This document shows positions 34,540-45,742 of a DNA stretch of 64,000 nt, in pieces. A model generated the notes under the pieces. The model made no database searches. It was not told the DNA's origin and saw only the letters and a list, made by a program, of their open reading frames with translations. Positions within the stretch are counted from its first letter, which is position 1, and each line of letters opens with the position of its first letter. Where the stretch lies: NCBI GenBank assembly GCA_964034945.1, contig OZ035963.1:48873032-48937031 (forward strand). The letters run 5' to 3'. Both the position numbers and the translations under genes were made by a program. The stretch comes from Chrysopilus asiliformis (Eukaryota; Arthropoda; Insecta; Diptera; Rhagionidae).

Positions 34540-34822
34540 CAGGACAGACGGACGGACAGACGGACGGACGGACAGACGGACAGACGGACAGACGGACAGA
34601 CGGAAAGACGGACAGACGGACAGACGGACAGACGGACGGACGGACAGGCGGACGGACAGATGGACGGACAGACGGACGGACGGACATGCGAAATTCAATT
34701 TTTTTTATCATTCTAAACACAATGGTGTAATACATTTTTTTGTGTGATGACGGGATCTTGGCAAATTGACAAACGGTAAGGCAAATCTTATATACCCTTT
34801 GGTTTCACCATACGGGTATAAA
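34540..34822 (+). repeat. Family A 3' part with GGACAGAC array
   Basis: The interrupted GGACAGAC/GGACGGAC array (34,544-34,687) is followed by the standard family A tail (TCATTCTAAACACA, TGACGGGATCTTGG, CCATACGGGTATA). The 5' half is replaced by the palindrome. Confidence 0.75.
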
Positions 34823-36758
34823 AAAAATCGCAACCAATTTTAACCAGCCAACGGCGGGTATGCTGAAAATAATATAATCAGAAAGTTTTTTTTATATAAC
34901 TAATGGAAATTTTCAAAGTTTATTCCATAGTTTTAGTTGGAAAGTTTTATTTATTTACAAACTTTCCCTCAAACCAAATAAGCATCAGTAATTCTTTGGT
35001 GATAAAGGATTGAAAGATTTTAATCTTGAGATTTTCTAACAAACTTTCAACCCGGATTCTTTTTTTTTTTATTTTACCTTTTCTTCATATATTTTGTGGT
35101 ATGTTTTATTAACTTTTAAAGGCAGGATCTAAAGGCAGTCCTTCGTTATATTAGGTTGGCTCGTACACGCGGGGATGTCTATTTATTTATAAAAGAAAAT
35201 TGGCAAAATGGTATTTTCCACTGTCAATATCTTTGGCGTGATATCTCTTCCAGTTGAATGCTTTCTGAACAGGATGTCTAACCAAGGAATGAATAAGTGA
35301 ATAAATCTATGGATACCTATTTCTATAACATACGCTTATCACATGTCTATATCGGATGCCACCCACTAACTCCCATTGCGGAGGGGGGGTTGTACATTTT
35401 TCATAGTAGTTTCGATATTCCCTTGCAGTGGAAGAATTTTCCATTTTACCATTTTCGTTTCCCTGCCACTGGGTTTTCTCGATTGATTGACAAGGGTTAT
35501 ACTCCATACACCGGATCCTGTCGGATATCCTTTTGTCTCTTCATGCCCACTGCCCCGTGTTGCTGTCAATACGTACCAAAACAAACCAAACCAAGCCAAA
35601 CAACGCGTGTTCGCACTTTTTTTTTTATATACCTTACGATGCGTATGAATTCCATCGATATTTCAAGTTTCAAGGACTTTATTGGATTTCAGGGATGAGA
35701 ACGAATGCTTCTATTTATATGTATAGCTGTATCTAAGTGTCCTTGTGGAGAAATATCAATTCCCTGCAATACATACCTTACCGTGGTTCACTCCCACCCC
35801 TTTTGTTGTTAATATTATTATTTTTATTATTCCATTTACTATTATTGTTGTTGTTTCGGCAAGGGGGATGTTTTTTTTTTGCCTTTTTGAAGAACGCCTA
35901 CCAGAGAAAGTTAAAAAGGTATATAAATTTCATGAGGAATTTCCTGTGACACCTTTCTGTTGAACATTTGTCAAGGCAGACGGAAATTTTTATAACACCA
36001 CCCAAAGAAAAATACAGAAAAAAAACTAAACAAAAATAAACAGGAATTTTCACATTCTTACTGTTGCCATTTGGCTAGCATTCGGATCTTCCCTGAATAA
36101 CTCTTGGGAATACTGTTTCGTGTCCCTTTCTGGAAAAGAAATTGAAAAGATACTGACAAACTTTCATGAACGAAAGCGAAATAAATAAAGAAAAATAAGC
36201 TCAACCTGTGTATGTGTCGTATGTGAAAAATAGAGGAGAATGGAAATCCATCAATGGAAAGTGAAAAATTGACTTTGATCCTTGTTAGCTAAGGTATTTG
36301 GAATTTACCTTATTGAAATATGAATTTCATTCAACACAAGCTTTAAGCATATCCATATCTATGTCGGTGGCAAAACGGAGAAAATGTAACTAAGGGTAGT
36401 TGGTGGGAAAACAGAAATAGAAATATATATCTTGTTTTGGGTGGCTGTAAAGATATGTTAGCATAAAGGAAATTCTATTATACAATGACAATGAAATAGT
36501 GTTCAGTGATTTCTATCAAATTAGACATGAGCCATGAGCCCACATCAAATTGATGCCAAATATTTGTTATTCTATTCCCACAGTGTCAAATCTAATTAAT
36601 CTTGCAAATATCAGAATTTTTTTTTTGGGGAAATTGGCAACAAAAAAAAATCCCTAAGAAAAATCTAAGAAAACATTGATTTTTTTTCAAAACAAACTCT
36701 TTTTTAAATAATTGTGAAATAAGAAAACATCGGGGAAAGAAAGTAAAAAAAATAAATA
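34823..36758. other. No supported feature
   Basis: AT-rich. Short open frames around 35,300-35,960 on both strands overlap each other and show no domain. Confidence 0.55.
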
Positions 36759-37308
36759 AAAACATAACAAAAGCTATTATTGTCAATCTGGGAATTATTG
36801 AAAACCCGTATGGTGATATGTCATTGTTCTAAGTTTAAGTGAACGGCGAACAGTTGTATCAAAATTCCACTTTGAAGTCAAACTTTCGAAAAGATTTTTT
36901 AAATTTATTCCAATCGGATTTTGATGTATGGGAGTTTTATGTAGAATCATGTGTATGAGGTGGTGCTCTTCTCGCTCCCTTGTCACCGCGACCTTAAGAT
37001 CTATGTAGAATCATATCCTAAATAACTTTTGTTCTTGCACTTTTTTGATAAGATGCACCGTTTTTGATATATTCGCAAAAAACGTTTTCGTTCGTATGGG
37101 GGGTACCCCTCCTAATGGTCCATTTTTGTCCATTAACGAACTTAGCCTCGCATTTTACGAAAAACGGACCTGTGCAAAATTTCAAGTCTGTAGCTCAATC
37201 CGCGCGCCCGCAATCCGCGCCACAGAAGGATGGACGGACATGCAAAAATTAATTATTTTTATCATTCTAAATACACTGGTGTAATTCATTTTTGTGTAAG
37301 ATAACGGG
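36759..37308 (+). repeat. Family A repeat with a 51-bp insert
   Basis: AAACATAACAAAAGCTATTA through GATAACGGGTA. Between 36,951 and 37,001 there is extra sequence bounded by two copies of TATGTAGAATCAT (36,938-36,950 and 37,002-37,014). Other copies have this 13-mer region only once. Confidence 0.75.
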
Positions 37309-37498
37309 TATGTCTGTCCGTCTGTCTGTCCGTGTGTCCGTCTGTCTGTCCGTCTGTCGGTCTATCTGTCCGTCTGTTTGTCCGTCTATCTGTCCGTTTG
37401 TCTGTCTGTCCGTGTGTCCGTCTGCCTGTCCATCTTCTGTTCGTCTGTCTGTCCGTCCGTTTGTCCGTCTGTTCGTCCATTTGTCCGTCCGTCCGTGA
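37309..37498. repeat. Interrupted TGTCCGTC array
   Basis: About 190 bp of TCTGTCCG/TCTGTCTG units with point variants, placed directly after the truncated family A end. It is in the opposite strand sense to the GGACAGAC tracts in the other plus-strand copies, suggesting an inverted tract or a second inverted repeat copy. Confidence 0.8.
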
Positions 37499-37665
37499 AC
37501 ACTATTATTTTCTAAAAGTTTCAGTATAACTACGTTCGTCGTAAATAGCAAGGCCAAGCTCTTGAACTGGTAAACTCCCTCTCCCACACTGCATTTGACG
37601 ACTGGCCCCTGGTAATTGTAAGTTTTCTTATGTTTTATGTATGCATACATATTTATAAATATATT

Positions 37666-37885
37666 CACAGAAAAAAGTGATTAGTAAATCCACCTACAAT
37701 TTAGCCAGCTACAAAAGAATAGATGAACTACCGACAAAAGTAGACAATAACTTGGTCTGATTAGATAAATTATCTACATTTTAGTAGCTGACTGTCTACT
37801 TTTGTGGGTAGTTCATCTATTTTTTTGTAGCTGGCTGAAAATCAACGAAAATTGTAGGTTAATTTACTAATCATTTTTTTCTGTG
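37666..37885. mobile_element. Foldback MITE, 220 bp
   Basis: CACAGAAAAAAGTGATTAGT and the inverse of CACAGAAAAAAATGATTAGT are the ends. Pairing continues through CAGCTACAAAAGAATAGATG and TGAACTACC. TT lies on both sides, but a clear target duplication cannot be set. Confidence 0.8.
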
Positions 37886-38177
37886 TTTGTATTGTTACCG
37901 GAGTTACGAATGTAAGTGTGTCAAAAATCGATTACAAGCCCAGCAAGATTCGGAACTAGTTACGTACCTAGTGGAGTAACGTGATAATTCACTGTTACCC
38001 TATGCGTGAAACTTCTTAGAGCGTTGGGAAAAAACTCACGTGCAATTGACAATCTGTGTGAATATCTATCGCACTTACTTCAACACCAAACGTATATAAG
38101 TATGTCTTGCTCTAGCAATGTAGAAACGAGACAGCCTTATGCTTATTAGGTGTGAGATGGAATGAGACGAAATATGT

Positions 38178-38256
38178 GAGTATTTTGTTACCAGTAACGC
38201 TAAAAGTAACATGAGTAACATGTGTTACTTTTAGCGTTACTGGTAACAAAATACTC
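38178..38256. repeat. Perfect 33-bp-arm palindrome
   Basis: The arm 38,178-38,210 (begins GAGTATTTTGTTACCAGTAA) is matched base for base by the inverse at 38,224-38,256, with a 13-bp loop. No mismatch was seen, so it is either young or maintained. Confidence 0.96.
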
Positions 38257-38343
38257 CGATAATTTTATTTTTATTAAAGTGTTTTCCGAATCCTCATTTC
38301 TTGTGTTTTCCGGATCCTCATTTGGCGAAGCAGGAGCGTTTGC

Positions 38344-38451
38344 TATTCCCAATGAATATTTCTGCGGAAGCAACATCGAGTGGAAATTCCACAATTTGAA
38401 GGAATTCCCGAATCATTCGATGTTGCTTTCGCAGATATGTCACTGGGAATA
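38344..38451. repeat. Imperfect hairpin next to the perfect palindrome
   Basis: TATTCCCAATGAATATTTCT and GCGGAAGCAACATCGA pair with the inverse of TATTCCCAGTGACATATCTG and GCGAAAGCAACATCGA. Short open frames over this stretch are a consequence of the symmetry and carry no known domain. Confidence 0.65.
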
Positions 38452-38459
38452 ACAAAAGT

Positions 38460-39084
38460 TGATGCAAGAACATAATGGTTGGATGGAATGACATTAGTTT
38501 GTCTCTCTTCGTCCAATGGCGATGCGAAAGTAAATAAGAATACTTCACCACTACACGCACATTTACATCCTTCTACAGATGCGAAGTGTTGCATTTGTAG
38601 TTGAACACGTTACTAAAATCTTGCTGGGAGATTTGAACCTGATAAAAACACAAACAAACAAACAAAATAGCAAGTTGTTTGAAAATATTCGAGATATGAA
38701 ACAGCCCGAGTAATAAAATGCCCTGTAATTAAAAAATTTCTCCGACAGAAGGATTAGAGTGTGGTAGTAGACAGGTCCAAACTCTATAAACCACGAGTTC
38801 GTAAACCAAATGCGAATTATAATCGAAAACAAAAAATTGGCTTAAATTAGCATGCCTGCTGAATCCTATTTGCATAGGAATAAGTCCGCCAACACTGAGG
38901 ATTCGTTCCAATTTTTTTTTGTAGAACTGAGTCCTGCATAATATTAGAGTCATTTCTAAAAACAATGGGAACGATTCCATTCCATAATATAGCATGGTTT
39001 TCCCCCTCAGTATAGGAATGTTTCCAGTAAAAACTAGGAACGGGTGCTACTTTTGTTGGAATATGTCCTTTCTTCATTCAGCCC
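38460..39084. other. No supported feature
   Basis: AT-rich, with scattered TAGGAAT-like words that may be an old relative of the inverted repeat that follows. Confidence 0.5.
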
Positions 39085-41440
39085 TATACAAATAGTAATT
39101 ATTTCACGAAAACTGGGACTAGTTCCAATATTTATGGAAGCCTTTGCCATAAAATGGTGTAACGAGTCCTATAATTGCTTTCCCATGTTTTATAGGAACA
39201 TTTCCTATGCTGATTTTCTCCGTGTACTAAGGATTAATGCCCTAGATATTAAAATTACTAGAATTGACCTTCCGAAGCGAGTCGTCGAATCGACAATCGC
39301 CTGTGACCTTACGAAGCTCCTGCAAAGATTGCGGTTACCCTTAGGATAGGCCTTAGTTTTACTTAGGCAATTAATTATCAGCCTTTTAGGTGGAAATATC
39401 GACAAATTTCGACGTAAATGGAAATTAAGTCCTAACAGATTAATATTGTTCAGCAAAAGTATTTTAAAGTGTCCTTATAGTACGAGTAAATCACAAATAT
39501 TTAACTGTAGGCAATTTCTCTGAAATTTCTTTTGAAGCGTACGAGGGAAAAAATCGCAGAAAAAAGAAACTGAAAACTCAAATTGAAATTTCTTTCATTG
39601 AATTTCCATCAATTAATTGTGATTAAAGTTAACTCATTATATAATTATAATATAGTATACAATCGTTCAATCATTAAAAGTTTTTCACCCGAGGTAAATG
39701 AAAGCATTTTCGGGAAAAGTGGGTAAACAAATGGAATCAAACAAATAATACACCAAGACTTTCCATCTGTTTGTTTCAACTTTTCCAACCATCGCATCGA
39801 TGCGAATATCCGTTTCGACCCTCCCTGCCAACCCTACAAACGTTGAACTTTTTGACCTCAGCACCGACACCCGCAATATTCCCCGATAGGCTCATTTGAC
39901 TATTTGACTAATTCAATTTCATTAAAACGACACACGAAACAGACGCGACAGGGTTAAGGGCAAGTGAATTAATTTTGGTGACTTCTTGTGAATGTTAACG
40001 ATATTTGTGTGCGTATTTAATATATTTGTATACACTGGTATGAATTTCCCCACTTTTATACGTTTATGATTGTGTTTTCTGTGTGTAGCATTTGTTTCAT
40101 TGATGGTACCATAAGGTTCACAACTTTATAGAGCCGTTGGTTAAGACTTTTGGAAAAAGGGAAATATGTACCTACCTTAACGCCAATCACATCCTGCTGA
40201 AGGTTAATTCATCCCCCGGGGGTGAATTTTCTTCATTTTGGGCTAGATATTTTATACGAATTATGAGGGATTTTTTTTCTCATGTTGTACTATTTAATGT
40301 TTTTTTCTATTAATTATTGTAAACGAAAGGAATCGATGTTCGCGGAGAATATAAAACTTTGTTTTGCTAATATTGGTTTTCGTTCATTTTATTTTATTTT
40401 CCCATTTTCGCTCATTTACGGCAAATGGCTATTCCAGTTCAGCTTAATTTAATTGAAAGCTTTTAGTGAAATTGTGTATGGCAGATGGGAAAATACACGG
40501 AAAAATGTATACTACAGGAATTTATGAATCGAACATTATTTAGTTATGTGAGGAGTAATATTGATTGCCAGGTACTAAAAATTTTCTTTTATATTTTTTT
40601 GTTAATCAGCCGATTTATTCCACCAATTTTATTTTTCGATTTTTCTCACGTGTTTGCACAAAAACCATTTTCCAGAACTATCTGACACGAATTTTATCAT
40701 TGAAATTTTGTAGTTCTGAAAATTTTACTAACTTGTGTCATTTTTTCAACCATATATTAAAACGTCTTATATCGAAGCATCTTAAATTGAAGGACCCCGA
40801 TATTTAAAAAAAATGAATTTCATGCTAAAAAATTGAATTTCAATTTCATGCTAAAAAATTGAATGCCACACAAGCCAAATTTTTGTCAAAAATTAACAAC
40901 TTTTGAGAACATAGCGGAGAAATTCTAAAATTTCGTCCTCAAATTTCAGATCCGCGCCACCTCTTATGCTAATTTCTCGAAAATAAGAGCAAAAAGGATA
41001 TTTGTGTTAATCATACAAAACCTTACATTTCCAATTTCGAAATTCCAACAAAACCTTCCATTTCCAATCGAAATTTCGAAATTCCAACATCAGATTCGTC
41101 ATCAGCGATCGCTAAAACTATACCTGCACATTCCATGCTGTCGCCCAAGAACCCTCGGGCCTTAAGAACCCTCTTCCAGGCAAACCCCTTAATAATGAGT
41201 TTCTCGACAAAATTTCAAAAAAGGATAATCGCGATATCATTACAGAGTCTCAATGAATTTTCCCGAAGATGGACCCCGTAGTCACGGATTATTCGTTCTA
41301 TACACTCTACCGGGAAAGAATCCGCATAGAAAACGTTCCTATAAAATATGGGAAAACGATTTTAGGACTCCTTACACCATTTTGTAGCAACGGCATCCAT
41401 AAATATTGGAACTGGCCCTAGTTTTCGTGGAATCATTACT
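39085..41440. repeat. Inverted repeat pair 2.1 kb apart
   Basis: About 120 bp at 39,085-39,215 (GTTCCAATATTTATGG, AAAATGGTGTAA, TTTTATAGGAAC) recurs in inverse at 41,330-41,440 with roughly 80 percent identity by eye. The sequence between them is AT-rich without coding signal. This could be one old foldback element or two independent copies. Confidence 0.5.
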
Positions 41441-41442
41441 AT

Positions 41443-41990
41443 GTAAAGGGTCTTTCAACAAGGACATAACAATTTTGTATTTAAATAAAACACAGAATAA
41501 TTTGGATATCGGGCTGAAATTTATTCCAGGTGTAGTCGAAATATTACATTTAAGTATGAAATTCGATGTCGTTCATATGGCCACCGCGAGCACGTTTGCT
41601 GATTGATTCTTTGGAGCCAATTTTCCACCACTCTTCCACACATATCGGCCGGAACGTTGGCAATTTCGCGTTCGATATTGTTCCTGAGCTCCTCTAACGT
41701 TGTTGGCTTGTTGGCATAAGCCAACGACTTAACATAACCCCATAAAAAGAAATCCAACGGCGTTAAATCGCATGAGCGAGGTGGCCATTCAACCGGACCA
41801 TTTCTCGAGATTACACGATTACCGAACTTCTCCTTCAATAGATCAATTGTTTGACCAGCTGTGTGGCATGTAAACCTAAAAAAAACCTTAAAAATAAAAA
41901 ATGTAAACCTTGACTGACGTTTTAGTATTGCCAGATCATAAAAAAAGTTTTAGGGTGCGTTTTTATTAAAATACAAAATTGTTATGTCCC
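41443..41990 (-). mobile_element. Mariner-like element remnant, copy 2
   Basis: On the plus strand it opens AAGGGTCTTTCAACAAGGAC and ends ACAAAATTGTTATGTCCC, the same TIR as the element at 4903. The far end is cut short after GTCCC. The order of parts on the minus strand is TIR, GTCAGTCAAGGTTTACAT leader, then the transposase C-terminal relic. Confidence 0.72.
41521..41868 (-). pseudogene. Mariner-like transposase C-terminal fragment
   Basis: The minus-strand frame contains CHTAGQTIDLLKEKFG, ISRNGPVEWPPRSCDLTPLD and FFLWGYVKSL, followed by NNIEREIANVPADM and VVENWLQRI. This is the C-terminal third of an arthropod mariner-like transposase, including the third catalytic Asp in LTPLD. The first catalytic Asp, the QQDGA-type motif and the N-terminal helix-turn-helix are absent, and the last residues diverge from copy 1 after LQRIN. 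Better preserved over this part than the relic at 5014-5360, but still non-functional. Confidence 0.75.
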
Positions 41991-42916
41991 TTTATATGAT
42001 ACAATAACCGGAGAAAAAGAAAACAAAGAGTGTAGTATTAATCTGTTTTTTTTTTTTGCTATCTGTCCTCGTAGAGCGGGAGTGAAAGCTGGTATTAAGA
42101 TAAAAATCATGTTTTAAAATTGGAAAATAAAACAAAAAAGATTTTAATTTTGGTCGTTCTGTTATTACACAACAGGATAATTAAAATACATAATCACAGT
42201 ATTTTATCAACGAAAAGTTTAATAATAAATTACTCCCAAGATATAAGGTATAATTTATAACTCCTCTTAAAACTTAATAATTGAAATTTTAATTAAGAAA
42301 ATCACCAATTAAATTTATTTCTATTTTCTCTCCTAATATTATAAATATAATGATAAATACTTTGTCAATTTTTCCACACAATTCTCGAAAACGATCCATA
42401 TATCCTAAATCCCTTTGGAATTTCATCCAACTTTCTTCTTCTACACGTAAAATTAAATATGCTCAGGAAAATATCGTTTCGAAAAATAATAAATTCGATG
42501 CCCTTGAGAAAGTTAAGTTTATTAAGAAGATTTCCCAATAACTCAAAGTCAGAGTACGTTAAGCTATGAAAAAAGCCTATGATTTTACTTTAATTAGATC
42601 AAAGAAGCTTTTATCGTGAGAATAAATCTTCAATATTCTAAGAAGAGATTAAACTAAAAGTCTATAATTTTTAAAAGATGGGTAAAGAACTTTGAATTCT
42701 TTCATATTCTATAACTTTTCCATATTTTGTTAAATATAGGTATAATGAAAAGTTTCTATATTACGCTGTAATTTTTCACGAAAGGTATTGTATTTTTTTT
42801 TGCTATATTTTTACGTGAGTTTTTAGGAAAGGTTTCTTGTAATAAGTTCTAGCCCTGCCATTTCAAAAAAAAAAAAGAACACGAAAAATTTATGAAGTTT
42901 AAGACAAGTCTTCTAT
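41991..42916. other. No supported feature
   Basis: Strongly AT-rich sequence without recognised ends or domains. Confidence 0.6.
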
Positions 42917-43273
42917 TCTATATGTATAAAGTGGTTTAACCTGATTGACTGACTGACTCTTCAAACCCCTGACGCTAGAAACTTGAATCTTTCACAGTAT
43001 GTCCCAACCATCACATAGGCGCTCACTATGGCGGGGTTTTTCGAAATTTTACCGCTAAAGGTGGAAAACAGGGGGTAAAGGGGTTTTGGGTGTTTTTAAA
43101 ATTCGGGGGTTTTCGGGGTCGCTGATCACGAATCTGGTGTTAGACTAATTCGCAACGGAGAGTCCTGCAAGGATAAGATTTTTCTCAAAAGATTTTAAGT
43201 TCTTTCTGGTTTTCCTCGTATTCTAAAACTTATACAGAAAACTTAACCCGGCAACGACCGGTATGCAAGCTGG
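42917..43273 (+). mobile_element. Helitron-like element, CTGG end
   Basis: TCTATATGTATAAAGTGG start and AACCCGGCAACGACCGGTAT hairpin followed by CTGG and T. It contains CTGATTGACTGACTGACT, ACCCCTGACGCTAGAAACTT and TCACGAATCTGGTGTTAGA, all found inverted in the element at 46,826-47,630. The exact start is uncertain by a few bases. Confidence 0.62.
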
Positions 43274-43282
43274 TGTTGTTAT

Positions 43283-43845
43283 AAAAACACAAGAAAAGTT
43301 ACAACTGCCAGGGGCTAATCGTCAAATACTCCATATGACAACAGACAAAATCTTTATTAAAAAAATCATTTGTATAGAAGAGGAGGAATGCAGTGGACCG
43401 ATTGGATTTTGATGTATGGAAGGGTTATATAAAATCCTATTTTAAACACATTTTACCTTTATAAATTTTTCAATATGAATCGCCGTTTTCGAGAAAATTG
43501 CAAAAAAAATTGTTTCGTTTGTATATGGAGGGGGGAAGGAATGATCCAATTTTACCCGTTCAAGAACTTAGCCTAGCCATTTATGAGAAACGTAACTGTA
43601 CAAAATTTCAAGTCTTTAGCTCAATCCTTTCGAAAGTTATGGTATTCGCGGATGGACAGTCGGACAGCCGGATAGACGGACAGGCAGACGAACGGACATG
43701 CGGAAATCAAAATCTTTTGTCATCCTTAACACCTTGGTGTAGTGCATTTTTGTGTCCGATGATTGGTTCGATGCGTTACAAACGGTTAACTGAATCTAAT
43801 ATACTTCTATATCATATATGTATCATATAAGGTATAAAAATTGAA
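43283..43845 (+). repeat. Family B repeat
   Basis: CAACTGCCAGGGGCTAATCG, GATTGGATTTTGATGTATGG, CGCCGTTTTCGAGAAAATTG, a short GGACAGTCGGACAG tract and GATTGGTTCGATGCGTTACA in order. It provides the empty site for the foldback element at 21,414. Confidence 0.7.
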
Positions 43846-44515
43846 CGTAAATTTTGGAATTGAAATGCATATGCAGCTCCCCGACGGAATATTATTCAAA
43901 TCCGATACCGGTGAATCTTATTCATTTTCAGATTGCCACATACAAAAATAACTAAATTCATAATTGACCCTGAAATCCCTTAGCAACGACGAGAAAACGA
44001 GACAGCGACAATGACGTTGTCCCACATTTTTGCTATAAGATTACAGGGAGCGACGCAATCTAGTTGAATAAATCTGTGGTTCTTGTAAGAAAAAAGTTTG
44101 TGCTTACCAGTGGAAATCTGAAAAAATTCGACTGGCAAAGCATTCTAATGGCGCTCAAAATTATTTTTGTTTTTGCGAATTTGATTAAACTTGAAACACT
44201 GCAAATTTCCATTACTGTCTACAAATACCTAGCAATTGTTTTTCCCAATAAGGAGCCCAATATGAACCGCTTCATTATTGAAAATAAAAAATTAAAGATA
44301 CTAAGTTTATGACGTGAGTTTTTGTACTTCACTGTATATCAGTCTACCAGAGGAAAAAAAGCAACACACAACCTCTTGCATCAACAGTAGAAATGCTACT
44401 TAACGAATAAAGCGTCTGATTCATAGAATTCGCTCATTTTTCGTCCGCTGTTTAATACTTGCACAAGTTTTTACGAGATAGAACTTAAAATGTGACAATA
44501 TTTGTCATAATTGCG
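43846..44515. other. No supported feature
   Basis: The open stretch 44,064-44,312 has no recognisable domain. No element ends seen. Confidence 0.5.
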
Positions 44516-44569
44516 TAAGTCCGGTATTACACTTGGCTTATTTAAGCCGGCAACTTTTGGGCTTAATTA

Positions 44570-45125
44570 TGGTTCAACCACAATTGGGGCGGCAAGCGGC
44601 ACCGGCGGGCGGCATTTTTTTTGCACTTACGTAGCGCAACTAGAGCTGCTACAATACAGCGGCAACGGCAGCGCACTTTTTCCGTCGCCGCCGAGTTTGA
44701 ATCAAAGTCAAACTTACCGCCGCCGCCCAAAATGTTTTATGAAAACCACCACATTCGGCGCCACATTCTATGACGATTTTTCTTCGTTGTTTTGTGACAA
44801 CCACCACATTCGGCGCCACATTCTATGCAGATTTTTGACGTTTTGATTTCACAAGATGCCGACAACGGAGGAGAAATTAATCGAGTTCGTAAAAGGAAAT
44901 CCAGTGCTCTACGATTTGGCCCATCCTCAATATAAGGATATAAAATCTAGGAAAATAAATGGGGCGAAGTAGCGAACGAATTAAATAAGTTTTGATGTTT
45001 CAATTTTGACAGAAGCATATGCCGACGGTGCCGCTATCATTGTAGCTGGCTCGGCGGTATGTGTGGCGGCACCATGCCGCCCGCCGTCGCCGCTGCCGCT
45101 TGCCGCCTTCACTGTGGTTGAACCA
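44570..45125 (+). mobile_element. Harbinger-like non-autonomous element, copy 2
   Basis: TGGTTCAACCACAATTGGGG and the inverse of TGGTTCAACCACAGTGAAGG enclose 556 bp closely related to 6683-7230. Flanks are TTA (44,567-44,569) and TAA (45,126-45,128), so the TWA duplication has one change. The subterminal GC-rich stretch GGCGGCAAGCGGCA is conserved. Confidence 0.85.
44856..44995 (+). pseudogene. MADF-domain protein relic, frameshifted
   Basis: From ATG 44,856 the frame gives MPTTEEKLIEFVKGNPVLYD and LAHPQYKDIK, then runs to a stop at 44,970-44,972. In the neighbouring frame the sequence continues NKWGEVANELNKF to a stop at 44,993-44,995. Together these are the helix-1, NP.LYDL.HP.YK and W..VA.EL parts of a MADF domain, so a one-base shift near 44,945-44,957 broke it. 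Only about 45 residues are present, shorter than a full MADF domain of roughly 80-90, so even the ancestor in this element may have been truncated. Confidence 0.75.
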
Positions 45126-45444
45126 TAAGTCAATATGCTTACATTTGTGGCTTAAAAATAAGCCAATCCTGTTTGCATATGCTACACAAGTTTGCATGTG
45201 TGTGTGTGGACTCAAACCATTGAAATTGCTGCTGCTCATATACTTCGCAAGATCTTTACCTGCTGACGGTCAGAACGAAAATGATTTCTGCCTACTACTT
45301 TTCCCAACCCGGTTCACACGCTTTGCATGTATGCAGATTGTCGGTAAGCCATGATTTTGAGTGACAACTTTTCCCTCCTCAGTCGTTTCTCCCGAAAATC
45401 GGCTTAAGTAAGCACGAAAGTTGCCGTGTGTAATACCGCGCTAA

Positions 45445-45600
45445 AATGCTCTGTCGCTACTGATAAAAATTTTAAGCATGTGAGGAAAACGAGCTTAGTG
45501 AGCCAAAGGTGGACGACTCTGCTCTAGATTATAGGCCCTTTTTGCTTTGGGAGTTTGAGATTTTCCATATTGTATACCTATATATATATTGTTGTATTTA
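45445..45600. other. No supported feature
   Basis: Short spacer with a TATATATATA run near 45,580. Confidence 0.5.
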
Positions 45601-45737
45601 TTATAGGTCCTATCACAGAATCCGATACGAATGGTTCGGATCGTAAACTCAATTTTGTAGTTGGTATAAAGCACTAACAACAACATTGAGTTTACGATCC
45701 GAATCATTCGTATCGAATTCTGTGATAAGGCCTTATA
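45601..45737. repeat. Hairpin element, about 53-bp arms
   Basis: TTATAGGTCCTATCACAGAA and GGATCGTAAACTCAAT on the left pair with the inverse of TTATAAGGCCTTATCACAGA and GGATCGTAAACTCAAT on the right around a loop of about 30 bp. Probably a short foldback MITE. Confidence 0.75.
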
Positions 45738-45742
45738 ACTTA

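Larger units (their letters stand above)
44519..45441. mobile_element. TWA element with nested Harbinger-like element
   Basis: GTCCGGTATTACACTTGGCT and the inverse of GCGCGGTATTACACACGGCA are the ends. TAA lies outside both (44,516-44,518 and 45,442-45,444). Subterminal words GGCTTATTTAAGCC and GGCTTAAGTAAGC echo each other. About 370 bp long without the nested element. Confidence 0.82.

Noticed and set aside
34415..34747. Several overlapping open frames with Ser-Val-Arg-Pro or Thr-Asp-Gly-Arg repeats
   Set aside because: All are read from the GGACAGAC/GGACGGAC array of family A in different frames and strands.
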